A DNA stretch of 35,302 nt, from the NCBI RefSeq assembly GCF_937926365.1, contig NZ_CALAOH010000100.1, forward strand, positions 1 to 35,302. The letters run 5' to 3'. Position numbers and translations under genes: made by a program. This DNA comes from an uncultured Azohydromonas sp. (GTDB taxonomy: Bacteria; Pseudomonadota; Gammaproteobacteria; Burkholderiales; Burkholderiaceae_C). Positions within the stretch are counted from its first letter, which is position 1. Each line of letters starts with the position of its first letter. Of this stretch, positions 24,567 to 33,631 are shown piece by piece. The notes under the pieces are model-generated. The model did no database searches. It was given only the letters and a program-made list of their open reading frames with translations, and was not told the DNA's origin.

Positions 24567-24643
24567 CGGGGTGTAGCTTAGCCTGGTAGAGCGCTACGTT
24601 CGGGACGTAGAGGCCGGAGGTTCGAATCCTCTCACCCCGACCA
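24567..24643 (+). tRNA. tRNA-Pro(CGG), CCA encoded
   Basis: Acceptor CGGGGTG/CACCCCG with discriminator A (24640) and encoded CCA (24641-24643). Anticodon arm CTACG-TTCGGGA-CGTAG with anticodon CGG at 24601-24603; T-arm GGAGG-TTCGAAT-CCTCT. All four stems fold. Confidence 0.96.
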
Positions 24644-24683
24644 GATTTCTTTCCGTATCTCCCATAGCTCCTGACGATAGGAG

Positions 24684-24706
24684 GCGCGACATGCAAGGTG
24701 TCGCGC
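24684..24706. other. Hairpin after tRNA-Pro
   Basis: GCGCGACA, 7-base loop, TGTCGCGC: a perfect 8-bp stem 40 bases past the tRNA. No U-run follows. The rest of 24644-24902 holds no clear promoter for pilB. Confidence 0.4.
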
Positions 24707-24902
24707 GGGATCACGGTATACCCACCTCGCGGCATTTCCTTCTCTTTTCTCCTGACTGGAGTCGGTAGAGCACTTCACGGTTGTTGCGACGCACATGCGT
24801 AGCTGCGGCCGCTTGGTCCATTGGGGTTGGCGCGCGTTGCGACTCGTTTCAAATTAGGCAGATCATGGCCCCTCCCGCCACCGCGTTCCGCTGCGCACTG
24901 CC

Positions 24903-26624
24903 TTGCCCATCGACACATCCGCTGTCGCGATTCCCGCCACCCTCACTGGTGCCGCCCGCGTGCTGGTGCATGCCGGCCAGCTTGATGCCACCACGGCCTT
25001 GGCGTTAACCCAGACGGCCCGCCAGCAGCGCCTGGGCTTCGCCGCAGTCGCCGTGGACGCGGGAGCCATCTCCGCACGCGCGCTCGCGCACACGCTAGCG
25101 CGTACCTTGGCACTGCCGCTGCTGGACCTCGATGCCTTCGACACGCGCCTGCTGCCGCACGGCCTGCTCGACACCCGGCTGGCGCGGCAGCACCAAGTCG
25201 TCGTCCTGGGCCGGCGCGGCAACCGGCTCTTTATCGGCGGCGACGACCCAACCGATCAGGCCGCGGCCGAGCGCATTAAGTTCGCCACCCAGCTCACGCC
25301 CGAGTGGGTCGTGGTCGAGCGCGACAAGCTCGTGCGGCTGCTCAATGCCACGGCCGAGCAGTTGCCCACACCCAGCGGCGGCACCGACTTCAGGTTCGAC
25401 CTCGCCGACGAGCCCTCACCTGCGTCTATGGCCGAGGCCATCGCCCTTTCGGCCGAGGTCGAAGACGCCCCTGTGGTGCGCTTCCTGCAGAAGATGCTGA
25501 TCGACGCGGTCAACGCCCGCGCCTCGGACCTGCACTTCGAGCCCTACGAGTCGCACTACCGCGTGCGCTTTCGCATCGACGGCGAGTTACGCGAGGTGGT
25601 GCAGCCGCCGCTGGGCATCAAGGACAAGCTGGCTTCGCGCATCAAGGTCATCAGCCGCCTGGACATCGCCGAAAAGCGCGTGCCACAGGACGGGCGCATG
25701 CAGCTCACCGTAGGTACGCGCACCATCGACTTTCGCGTCAGCACGCTGCCCACGCTCTTTGGCGAAAAGATCGTCATCCGCATCCTCGACGCCTCCAGCG
25801 CGCGGCTGGGCATCGACGCGCTGGGCTACGAGGCCGAGGAGAAAGCCCGGCTGCTGCACGCCGTCCGCCGCCCCTACGGCATGGTCCTCGTCACCGGCCC
25901 CACCGGCTCGGGCAAGACGGTGTCTCTCTACACCTGCCTGAACCTGCTCAACCGTCCCGGCATCAACATCTCGGCCGTGGAGGATCCGGCCGAGATCCGC
26001 CTGCCCGGCATCAACCAGGTGGACGTCAACGAGAAAGCCGGACTCACCTTCGCCACCGCGCTGCGCGCCTTCCTGCGCCAGGACCCGGACGTGATCATGG
26101 TGGGCGAAATCCGCGATCTGGAGACTGCCGACATCGCCGTCAAGGCAGCGCAGACCGGTCACCTGGTGCTCTCCACGCTGCACACCAACGACGCGCCTTC
26201 GACGCTCACGCGGCTGCTGCACATGGGCGTGGCGCCCTTCAACGTCGCCTCTAGCGTGCTGCTGATCACGGCACAGCGCCTGGCGCGGCGCTTGTGCGAA
26301 CAGTGCAAGGTGCCGGCAGCGCTGTCGCGCGAGGCGCTGCTGCAGGCCGGCTTCGCGCCCGGGGAGCTCGACGACCGCTGGCAACCGTACCGGGCCGTGG
26401 GCTGTGTCGCCTGCAACAATGGCTACAAGGGCCGTGTCGGCCTGTACCAGGTGATGCCGGTGAGTGAGGCGCTGCAGCGCCTGATCCTGGCCCAGGGCAC
26501 GGCTCTGGACCTGGCGCAGCAGGCCCGGCGTGAGGGCGTGCGCGACCTGCGCCAGGCCGGCCTGGTGAAGGTGCGCGCCGGGGTGACGTCACTGGAGGAA
26601 GTCATCGCCGTCACCAACGATTGA
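24903..26624 (+). CDS. pilB: Type IV pilus extension ATPase PilB
   Basis: Hexameric ATPase that drives pilus assembly through PilC. About 573 residues. The N-terminal N1/MshEN-like domain spans about 15-150. The N2 region ends in VVRFLQKMLIDAVNARASDLHFEPYE (191-216). Walker A is GPTGSGKT (332-339), the Asp-box VEDPAEI (359-365) and Walker B DPDVIMVGEIRD (394-405). HLVLSTLHT is the His box, and two CxxC pairs (LCEQCK and CVACNN) form the zinc site. The start is uncertain: 24903 is a TTG without Shine-Dalgarno, a stop precedes at 24855, and the only nearby ATG with a modest AGG signal (24865) is in another frame. No pilin gene is in the window. Confidence 0.95.
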   Translation: MPIDTSAVAIPATLTGAARVLVHAGQLDATTALALTQTARQQRLGFAAVAVDAGAISARALAHTLARTLALPLLDLDAFDTRLLPHGLLDTRLARQHQVVVLGRRGNRLFIGGDDPTDQAAAERIKFATQLTPEWVVVERDKLVRLLNATAEQLPTPSGGTDFRFDLADEPSPASMAEAIALSAEVEDAPVVRFLQKMLIDAVNARASDLHFEPYESHYRVRFRIDGELREVVQPPLGIKDKLASRIKVISRLDIAEKRVPQDGRMQLTVGTRTIDFRVSTLPTLFGEKIVIRILDASSARLGIDALGYEAEEKARLLHAVRRPYGMVLVTGPTGSGKTVSLYTCLNLLNRPGINISAVEDPAEIRLPGINQVDVNEKAGLTFATALRAFLRQDPDVIMVGEIRDLETADIAVKAAQTGHLVLSTLHTNDAPSTLTRLLHMGVAPFNVASSVLLITAQRLARRLCEQCKVPAALSREALLQAGFAPGELDDRWQPYRAVGCVACNNGYKGRVGLYQVMPVSEALQRLILAQGTALDLAQQARREGVRDLRQAGLVKVRAGVTSLEEVIAVTND

Positions 26625-26692
26625 CCCACGCCGCCGTGCTGCGGCAGCCCCACACCCCCCGCGCCAGACGGGAGCACCCTCCGGGAGGACGC

Positions 26693-27919
26693 ATGGCCAG
26701 CACCACCAGCATCACGGCAAGGAAGGCCCGGGAATTTCTCTTCGAATGGGAAGGCCGCGACCGCCAGGGCAAGCCCGTGCGCGGCGAGTTGCGCTCGGCC
26801 GGCGAGGCGGCCGTGGGCGCGCACCTGCGCCGCCAGGGCGTCACGGTGCTGCGCGTGCGCAAGCGCCGCCTGCCCAGCGGGCGCGCCATCCGGCGCAAGG
26901 ACATCGCGCTGTTCACGCGCCAGCTCGCTACGCTCATGCGCGCCGGCGTGCCGCTGCTACAGGCCTTTGACATCGTCGCGCGCGGCAGCGCCAACCCGCG
27001 CCTGACGCGGCTGCTGCAGGGCATTCGCGCCGACATCGAGACCGGTACCAGCCTCTCCGCGGCGTTGCGCAAGCACCCGCAGCACTTCGGCGCGCTCTAC
27101 TGCAACTCGGTGCAGGCCGGCGAAAGCGGCGGCGTGCTGGAGCCGCTGCTGGAACGGCTGGCGCTGCACGAGGAGAAGACGCTGGCGCTGCAGGCCCGCA
27201 TCCGCGCGGCGCTGTTCTATCCCGTGACGGTGCTGGCAGTGTCGGCGCTGGTGCTGGCGCTGATCCTGGTGCTGGTCATCCCGGCCTTCACGGACGTGTT
27301 CCAGTCCTTCGGCGCCGACCTGCCCGCGCCCACGCGCTTCGTAATCCGGCTCTCCGAGCTCTTCGTCGCCTGGTGGCCCCTGATGCTGACACTGCTGGCC
27401 GGCAGCACGGCGGGCTTCATGCAGGCCTGGCGCCGCTCGCAGCGGCTGCGCGACGGCGCCGAGGCGCTGCTGCTGAAGACGCCGGTGTTCGGCGACCTGG
27501 TGTTCAAGTCCGTGCTGGCGCGCTGGACGCGCACGCTCTCCACGCTCTTCGCCGCCGGCGTGCCGCTGGTGGAGGCGCTGCCTTCGGCCGGCGCGGCGGC
27601 CGGCAACGCGGTGGTGGCTCGCGCCACGGCGCAGGCTCGCAAGGCGGTGGCCAGCGGCACGGCGCTCAGCGCCGCGCTGCAGGCCGGCACGGTGTTTCCG
27701 GGGCTGGTGCTGCAGCTCACGGCCATCGGCGAGGAGACGGGCACGCTCGACGCCATGCTGGCCAAGGCGGCCGAGTTCTACGAAAACGAAGTGGACGAGT
27801 CCGCGCGCGGGCTGGCCAGCCTCATGGAGCCCGCGGTGATCGTGGTGCTGGGCTCGCTCATCGGCGGCATCGTGGTGTCGATGTACCTGCCCGTGTTCAA
27901 GCTGGGAGCCATCGTCTGA
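26693..27919 (+). CDS. pilC: Type IV pilus inner-membrane platform protein PilC
   Basis: Polytopic platform that couples PilB to pilin assembly. 408 residues with two repeated T2SSF domains. The first (about 75-195) begins FTRQLATLMRAGVPLLQAFDIV and the second (about 275-400) begins WTRTLSTLFAAGVPLVEALPSAG. Membrane helices are near 180-205 (AALFYPVTVLAVSALVLALILVLVIPAF), 225-245 and the C-terminus (AVIVVLGSLIGGIVVSMYLPVF). The ATG at 26693 has GGAGGA 5-10 bases upstream. The stop shares a base with the pilD start (TGATG). Confidence 0.96.
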   Translation: MASTTSITARKAREFLFEWEGRDRQGKPVRGELRSAGEAAVGAHLRRQGVTVLRVRKRRLPSGRAIRRKDIALFTRQLATLMRAGVPLLQAFDIVARGSANPRLTRLLQGIRADIETGTSLSAALRKHPQHFGALYCNSVQAGESGGVLEPLLERLALHEEKTLALQARIRAALFYPVTVLAVSALVLALILVLVIPAFTDVFQSFGADLPAPTRFVIRLSELFVAWWPLMLTLLAGSTAGFMQAWRRSQRLRDGAEALLLKTPVFGDLVFKSVLARWTRTLSTLFAAGVPLVEALPSAGAAAGNAVVARATAQARKAVASGTALSAALQAGTVFPGLVLQLTAIGEETGTLDAMLAKAAEFYENEVDESARGLASLMEPAVIVVLGSLIGGIVVSMYLPVFKLGAIV

Positions 27920-28848
27920 TGGATTTGCTGTTCCTGCAGCCGCTGCTGCACCCGCTGCCGCTGGCCCTGCTGGGGCTGTGCATCGGCAGCTTTCTCAACG
28001 TGGTCGTGCATCGGCTGCCACCCATGCTGGAGCGCCAGTGGTGGCAGGACACGGCCGAGCAGTTGGCGGACGCCGATTCGCACGTGCGCACGCTGGGCCG
28101 GGCACCCTCGTCCGCGCTGGTGGAAGCCACCGGTGCGCTGCGGCAGGCGCTGGAGGCGCTGCCGGTGCTGTCGCTGTCGCGCCCCGGCTCGCGCTGCCCG
28201 CACTGCGGCACGCCCATCGCCTGGCACGACAACCTGCCGCTGCTGGGCTGGCTCAAGCGGCGCGGACGCTGCGCCGCCTGCGGCGAGCGCATCTCGGCGC
28301 GCTACCCGCTGGTGGAAGCCGGCACGGCGCTGCTCTTTGCCGCCATCGGCGCGCGCTTCGAGGCCCAGCCGGCGGCGCTGCTGTGGTGCGCGGTGGGGGC
28401 GGTGCTGCTGGCCGCGGCGCTCATCGACTGGGACACCACGCTGCTGCCCGATGCGCTGACGCTGCCGCTGCTGTGGGCCGGCCTGGTGGCCGCGGCGCTG
28501 GGCTGGACGCTGCCGCTGCCGCAGGCGCTGTGGGGCGCAGTGGCGGGCTACCTTTCGCTGTGGTCGGCGTACTGGCTGTTCAAGCTCGCCACGGGCAAGG
28601 AAGGCATGGGCTACGGCGACTTCAAGCTCATGGCCGCGCTGGGCGCCTGGTTCGGCGCGTGGATGATCGTGCCCATGCTGCTGATGGCCTCGCTGCTGGG
28701 CGCCCTCGTGGGCATCGTCATGAAGCTCACGCACTCGCTGCGCGAAGGCGGCTACGTGCCCTTCGGCCCCTTCCTGGCCGGCGCCGGGCTGGTGGTGCTG
28801 CTGGCCGGCTCGCGGCCCGTACTGGGCTGGATCGGATGGACCTTGTGA
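27919..28848 (+). CDS. pilD: Prepilin peptidase / N-methyltransferase PilD
   Basis: Membrane aspartyl protease that cleaves and N-methylates type IV prepilins and type II pseudopilins. 309 residues. A first helix (GLCIGSFLNVVVHRLP) precedes a cytoplasmic domain with the zinc tetracysteine SRCPHCG...GRCAACGE. The catalytic aspartates lie in IDWDTTLLPD and GYGDFKL. Several further helices follow. The start overlaps the pilC stop by one base and the end overlaps the coaE start by one base, so pilC-pilD-coaE are coupled. Confidence 0.97.
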   Translation: MDLLFLQPLLHPLPLALLGLCIGSFLNVVVHRLPPMLERQWWQDTAEQLADADSHVRTLGRAPSSALVEATGALRQALEALPVLSLSRPGSRCPHCGTPIAWHDNLPLLGWLKRRGRCAACGERISARYPLVEAGTALLFAAIGARFEAQPAALLWCAVGAVLLAAALIDWDTTLLPDALTLPLLWAGLVAAALGWTLPLPQALWGAVAGYLSLWSAYWLFKLATGKEGMGYGDFKLMAALGAWFGAWMIVPMLLMASLLGALVGIVMKLTHSLREGGYVPFGPFLAGAGLVVLLAGSRPVLGWIGWTL

Positions 28849-29486
28849 TGACGACGACTTCCACATCTCCCGCCACCACCACCGCGACGCCGCTGCGCAT
28901 CGGCCTCACCGGCGGCATTGGCAGCGGCAAGAGCACGGTGGCGGCGATGCTGGCGGAGCTGGGCGCGGTGGTGCTCGACACCGACGCCATCTCGCGCGAG
29001 CTCACCGCGCCGGGCGGCGCGGCGCTGCCCGCCATCGCCGCGCTGTTCGGCGCGCAGGCCATCGGCGCCGACGGCGCGCTGGACCGCGCCTGGATGCGCC
29101 AGCGCGTGTTCGCCGACGCGGTGGCGCGGCAGCAGCTCGAAGGCATCCTGCACCCGATGATCGGCGCCGAGGTGCAGCGGCGCAGCGAGGCCGCCGGCGA
29201 TGCGCCGCGCGTCTTCGACGTGCCGCTGCTGACCGAGTCGCTGCACTGGCGCGCGCGCGTGCAGCGCGTGCTGGTGGTGGACTGCAGCGAGCAGACGCAG
29301 GTGCAGCGCGTGATGCAGCGCTCGCAGTGGAGCGAGGACACGGTGCGGCGCGTCATCGCGCAGCAGGCGCCGCGGGCGCGGCGCCGCGCCATCGCCGACG
29401 CCGTGCTCTTCAACGAGGGGCTGAGCCTGGAAGCGCTGGCGCTGCAGGTGCAGGCCCTCTGGCGCGGATGGTGTCCGGCCGCGTGA
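28848..29486 (+). CDS. coaE: Dephospho-CoA kinase (CoaE)
   Basis: Last step of coenzyme A synthesis: 3'-phosphorylation of dephospho-CoA. 212 residues. The P-loop is TGGIGSGKST (21-30), followed by DTDAISRELTAPGG, HPMIGAEV and DVPLLTES, the typical CoaE block. Start ATG at 28848 in TGATG overlap with pilD; a GTG one codon upstream is possible. The Thr/Ala-rich N-terminal tail (1-15) is not part of the fold. The pilD-coaE-yacG order is standard in Proteobacteria. Confidence 0.97.
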   Translation: MTTTSTSPATTTATPLRIGLTGGIGSGKSTVAAMLAELGAVVLDTDAISRELTAPGGAALPAIAALFGAQAIGADGALDRAWMRQRVFADAVARQQLEGILHPMIGAEVQRRSEAAGDAPRVFDVPLLTESLHWRARVQRVLVVDCSEQTQVQRVMQRSQWSEDTVRRVIAQQAPRARRRAIADAVLFNEGLSLEALALQVQALWRGWCPAA

Positions 29487-29587
29487 AAGAATCCACGCCC
29501 CGCTGATTCCGCCGCCGCGGCCCGCGCGCGCCGGCGCCTTTCCCTCCCCGTCTTGTGCGCCGCCCCGGCGCCTCCAGCTTCGGTGCC

Positions 29588-29794
29588 ATGACTGCGTCCC
29601 GCCTCGTTCCCTGTCCCCACTGCGGCCAGCCCGCGGCCTTCGAGCCGTCCAACCGCTGGCGCCCCTTCTGCAGCCAGCGCTGCCGCGAGATCGACCTCGG
29701 TGCCTGGGCGCGCGAGGACTACCGCGTTCCCGACCGAGGCCGCGACGGCGCGCCCCCCGGCGTCGAGGACGACCCGCAGGATTTCCCGAACTGA
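29588..29794 (+). CDS. yacG: DNA gyrase inhibitor / zinc-binding protein YacG
   Basis: 68 residues. A four-Cys zinc site (PCPHCG near 8-13 and FCSQRCREIDLGAWAREDYRV) is the YacG signature; E. coli YacG binds GyrB and inhibits gyrase. The ATG at 29588 is preferred to an in-frame codon at 29555 because it gives the usual length. It follows coaE by 101 bases that hold no gene, although in many Betaproteobacteria zapD lies between them. Confidence 0.92.
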   Translation: MTASRLVPCPHCGQPAAFEPSNRWRPFCSQRCREIDLGAWAREDYRVPDRGRDGAPPGVEDDPQDFPN

Positions 29795-29806
29795 CACACC
29801 GAACCC

Positions 29807-29835
29807 CTTGAAGCCGGAACGGCCGTCCCTATAAT
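29807..29835 (+). promoter_or_regulatory. groESL promoter, overlapping sigma32-like and sigma70-like hexamers
   Basis: CTTGAAG (29807-29813), 13 bases and CCCTATAA (29827-29834) resemble the sigma32 consensus CTTGAAA/CCCCATNT. The same stretch reads TTGAAG-N16-TATAAT (29808-29813, 29830-29835) for sigma70. The start would fall near 29842, at the left edge of the CIRCE element. Confidence 0.75.
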
Positions 29836-29843
29836 CCGTTTCG

Positions 29844-29870
29844 CTAGCACTCGCCACCGGTGAGTGCTAA
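29844..29870. promoter_or_regulatory. CIRCE element (HrcA operator)
   Basis: CTAGCACTC, 9-base spacer, GAGTGCTAA: the consensus TTAGCACTC-N9-GAGTGCTAA with one change. It lies at the predicted transcription start of groESL, so HrcA would block initiation. HrcA itself is not in the window. Confidence 0.95.
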
Positions 29871-29957
29871 CAGCCGGTCGGTGTGGCCGGTTGCCACTTT
29901 GCAAGGCACGCCAGGTTGGCGTGCTTTCAACCTCCAAGAGCGAACCAAGGAGAAGCA

Positions 29958-30248
29958 ATGAAACTTCGTCCGTTGCATGACCGCGTGATCGTCAAGCGTC
30001 TCGAAAACGAAACCCGTACGGCCTCGGGCATCGTGATCCCCGACAACGCCGCGGAAAAGCCCGACCAGGGCGAGGTACTGGCCGTCGGTCCGGGCAAGCG
30101 CAACGACAAGGGCGAGTTCGTGGCCCTGAACATCCAGGTGGGCGACCGCGTGCTGTTCGGCAAGTACAGCGGCCAGACCGTGAAGGTCGATGGCGACGAG
30201 CTGCTGGTGATGCGCGAGGAAGACCTCTTCGCCGTCGTCGAGAAGTAA
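29958..30248 (+). CDS. groS: Co-chaperonin GroES
   Basis: 96 residues, MKLRPLHDRVIVKRLENETRTASGIVIPDNAAEKP..., complete Cpn10 with the mobile loop (about 17-33) that docks on GroEL. Strong Shine-Dalgarno AAGGAGAAG 5-13 bases before the ATG. First gene of groES-groEL under CIRCE control; 45 bases separate the two. Confidence 0.99.
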   Translation: MKLRPLHDRVIVKRLENETRTASGIVIPDNAAEKPDQGEVLAVGPGKRNDKGEFVALNIQVGDRVLFGKYSGQTVKVDGDELLVMREEDLFAVVEK

Positions 30249-30293
30249 TCGCTCCCCGCTCCCTACCGCATCTACTGAATCCGGAGAATTCCA

Positions 30294-31934
<1,641 letters not shown>

Positions 31935-31965
31935 TGTCCTGAGCCCGGAAAGCCTTCCGAGCCAA

Positions 31966-31999
31966 CAAAAAGCCCGCGGCGAGAGCCGCGGGCTTTTTT
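31966..31999. terminator. Bidirectional terminator between groEL and engB
   Basis: AAGCCCGCGGC (31970-31980), loop gaga, GCCGCGGGCTT (31985-31995). TTTTTT follows on the plus strand (31994-31999) and an A-run precedes (31967-31970 AAAA), giving a U-run for engB on the minus strand as well. Confidence 0.93.
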
Positions 32000-32040
32000 C
32001 GTTCTCTGGTCCGCCACGCAATACACGTGGCCGTGAAGCG

Positions 32041-32796
32041 TCAGCCCTCGGCTGGCGGTGTCGCCGCAACGGTTTCCCCGGCTTCCGGCGGCACCGTGCT
32101 CGGCTCCGGCGCCTCCACGCGCACGTGCGACAGCGTCCACTCGCGCAGCGCCAGCGCCGCGTCGCCCAGCCCGGACTTCTTCAGCGCCGAGAACAGCAGC
32201 ACGCCGATATCGGCCGCCTCGGTGCTGATCTCGCCCAGCACCTCGGAGACGGCGCGCAGCGAGGCGTCGGCCTCCTTGCGCGAAAGCTTGTCGGCCTTCG
32301 TCAGCAGCACCAGCAGCTTCACTTCGCCGGTCTGCACGCGCGGGGCGACGAAGTCCAGCAGTTGCCGGTCCAGGTCGGTGAAGCCCAGCCGCGAGTCCAC
32401 CATCAGCACCACGCCGGCAAGGTTGCGCCGCACCTCCAGGTAGTCGGCCATCACCTGCTGCCAGCGCAGCTTGGCCGTGCGCTCCACGGCGGCGTAGCCG
32501 TAGCCGGGCAGGTCGGCGAAGACCGCGTCGGGCGCGTCCTTCGGCCCCAGGTGGAACAGGTTGATGTGCTGCGTGCGCCCGGGTGTCTTGGAGGCGAAGG
32601 CCAGGCGCTTCTGCTGCGCCAGCGTGTTGATCGCCGTGGACTTGCCGGCGTTGCTGCGGCCGACGAAGGCAATCTCGGGCAGCTCGGTCACGGGCAGCTG
32701 GTCGAGCCGGCTGGCAGTGGTGAGGAAGCGCGCCGTGTGGGCCCAGGAAAGTGCGGACTTGGCATCCGGGGCCACCGGTGTAAGGGACGTGTGCAT
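32041..32796 (-). CDS. engB: Ribosome biogenesis GTPase EngB/YihA/YsxC
   Basis: Small GTPase needed for 50S maturation. 251 residues. The P-loop is GRSNAGKST (46-54), then TPGRTQHINLF (switch I), DLPGYGYA (G3) and LTKADKLSRKE (G4). A proline/alanine-rich C-terminal tail of about 30 residues (PEPSTVPPEAGETVAATPPAEG) extends beyond the usual end. The ATG at 32796 is the family-consistent start. TACAAT lies 5 nt before it and no Shine-Dalgarno is visible. Divergent from the cytochrome c4 gene. Confidence 0.96.
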   Translation of the reverse strand: MHTSLTPVAPDAKSALSWAHTARFLTTASRLDQLPVTELPEIAFVGRSNAGKSTAINTLAQQKRLAFASKTPGRTQHINLFHLGPKDAPDAVFADLPGYGYAAVERTAKLRWQQVMADYLEVRRNLAGVVLMVDSRLGFTDLDRQLLDFVAPRVQTGEVKLLVLLTKADKLSRKEADASLRAVSEVLGEISTEAADIGVLLFSALKKSGLGDAALALREWTLSHVRVEAPEPSTVPPEAGETVAATPPAEG

Positions 32797-32852
32797 GAGG
32801 CATTGTAAAATTTCAAGGTTTGCCCCCATTGACCCTTTCGGCAGCCCTACCA

Positions 32853-33491
32853 ATGAAGTCGATCCTTGCACGCACCCTCCAGACGGCGCTTGCGCCGGCC
32901 CTTGCGCTCGCTCTGGCGACGCCCCTGATGGCTGCCGAGCCGGCGGCCCCCGCCAAGCCGGACCTGGCCAAGGGCCAGGCCACCGCCCAGGTCTGCGCCG
33001 CTTGCCACGCCGCCGACGGCACGCGCGGCATCTCGGCCAACCCGATCCTGCAGGGCCAGCATCCCGAGTACCTGGTCAAGCAGCTGACCGAATTCAAGGC
33101 CGGCAAGCGCCAGAACCCGATCATGCAGGGCATGGCCGCCGCGCTGAGCGAAGAAGACATGCGCAACGTCGCCGCCTTCTACGCCAGCAAACAGGCCGAG
33201 CCGGGCGCGGCCACCGACAAGGAACTGGTGCAGCTGGGCGAGAAGATCTACCGCGGCGGCATCGCCGAGCGCAACATCCCCGCCTGCGCCGGCTGCCACA
33301 GCCCCTCGGGCGCCGGCATCCCCGCGCAGTACCCGCGCCTGTCGGGCCAGCACGCCGAGTACACCGCCTCGCAGCTCAACGCCTTCCGCGCCGGCACCCG
33401 TGCCAACAGCGCCCAGATGACGGGCGTGGCCGCCAAGATGAACGACCGCGAGATCAAGGCGGTTTCCGACTACATCGCCGGGCTGCGCTGA
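32853..33491 (+). CDS. Periplasmic diheme cytochrome c4
   Basis: Electron carrier, usually between the bc1 complex and terminal oxidases. 212 residues. A signal peptide (about 1-28, ending LMAAEP) is followed by two class I cytochrome c domains: CAACH (48-52) and CAGCH (145-149), with methionines MQGMAAAL and AQMTGVAAKM as candidate axial ligands. The ATG at 32853 (MKSILARTLQTAL) gives a proper n-region; a longer in-frame reading does not. It sits before resB, whose product helps attach its hemes, and is separated from it by a terminator. Confidence 0.95.
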   Translation: MKSILARTLQTALAPALALALATPLMAAEPAAPAKPDLAKGQATAQVCAACHAADGTRGISANPILQGQHPEYLVKQLTEFKAGKRQNPIMQGMAAALSEEDMRNVAAFYASKQAEPGAATDKELVQLGEKIYRGGIAERNIPACAGCHSPSGAGIPAQYPRLSGQHAEYTASQLNAFRAGTRANSAQMTGVAAKMNDREIKAVSDYIAGLR

Positions 33492-33530
33492 AGCCGCGGC
33501 GTTCGCGCGCTGACTCCCGCAGTACCCCCG

Positions 33531-33557
33531 AAGGCCGGTCTTGCACCGGCCTTTTTT
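33531..33557 (+). terminator. Rho-independent terminator of cytochrome c4
   Basis: AAGGCCGGT (33531-33539), loop cttgc, ACCGGCCTT (33545-33553), then a T-run (33552-33557). It separates cytochrome c4 from resB, so resB needs its own promoter. Confidence 0.93.
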
Positions 33558-33583
33558 GATGGTGCCGGACTGACCTTGCGCGC

Positions 33584-33597
33584 TTGACCGTTATCAA
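33584..33597. promoter_or_regulatory. FNR/DNR-type site upstream of resB
   Basis: TTGACCGTTATCAA matches TTGAT-N4-ATCAA with one change. It is the core of a longer perfect inverted repeat, GCGCTTGA/TCAAGCGC (33580-33587 with 33594-33601). Exactly 22 bases separate it from GACAAT (33620-33625), placing its centre at -41.5 for a start at 33632: class II activator geometry. Confidence 0.7.
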
Positions 33598-33619
33598 GCG
33601 CGGACCATGCACTGACCCG

Positions 33620-33625
33620 GACAAT
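33620..33625 (+). promoter_or_regulatory. resB -10-like hexamer 6 nt before ATG
   Basis: GACAAT followed by CCCGCG and the resB ATG. The predicted +1 is the A of the start codon. No -35 is visible, as expected for a class II activated promoter. Confidence 0.5.
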
Positions 33626-33631
33626 CCCGCG

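Noticed and set aside
24822..24850. Possible sigma54 promoter before pilB (GG and GC elements in TTGGCGCGCGTTGCG)
   Set aside because: The GG and GC doublets are 8 bases apart rather than 10, so the -24/-12 geometry fails.
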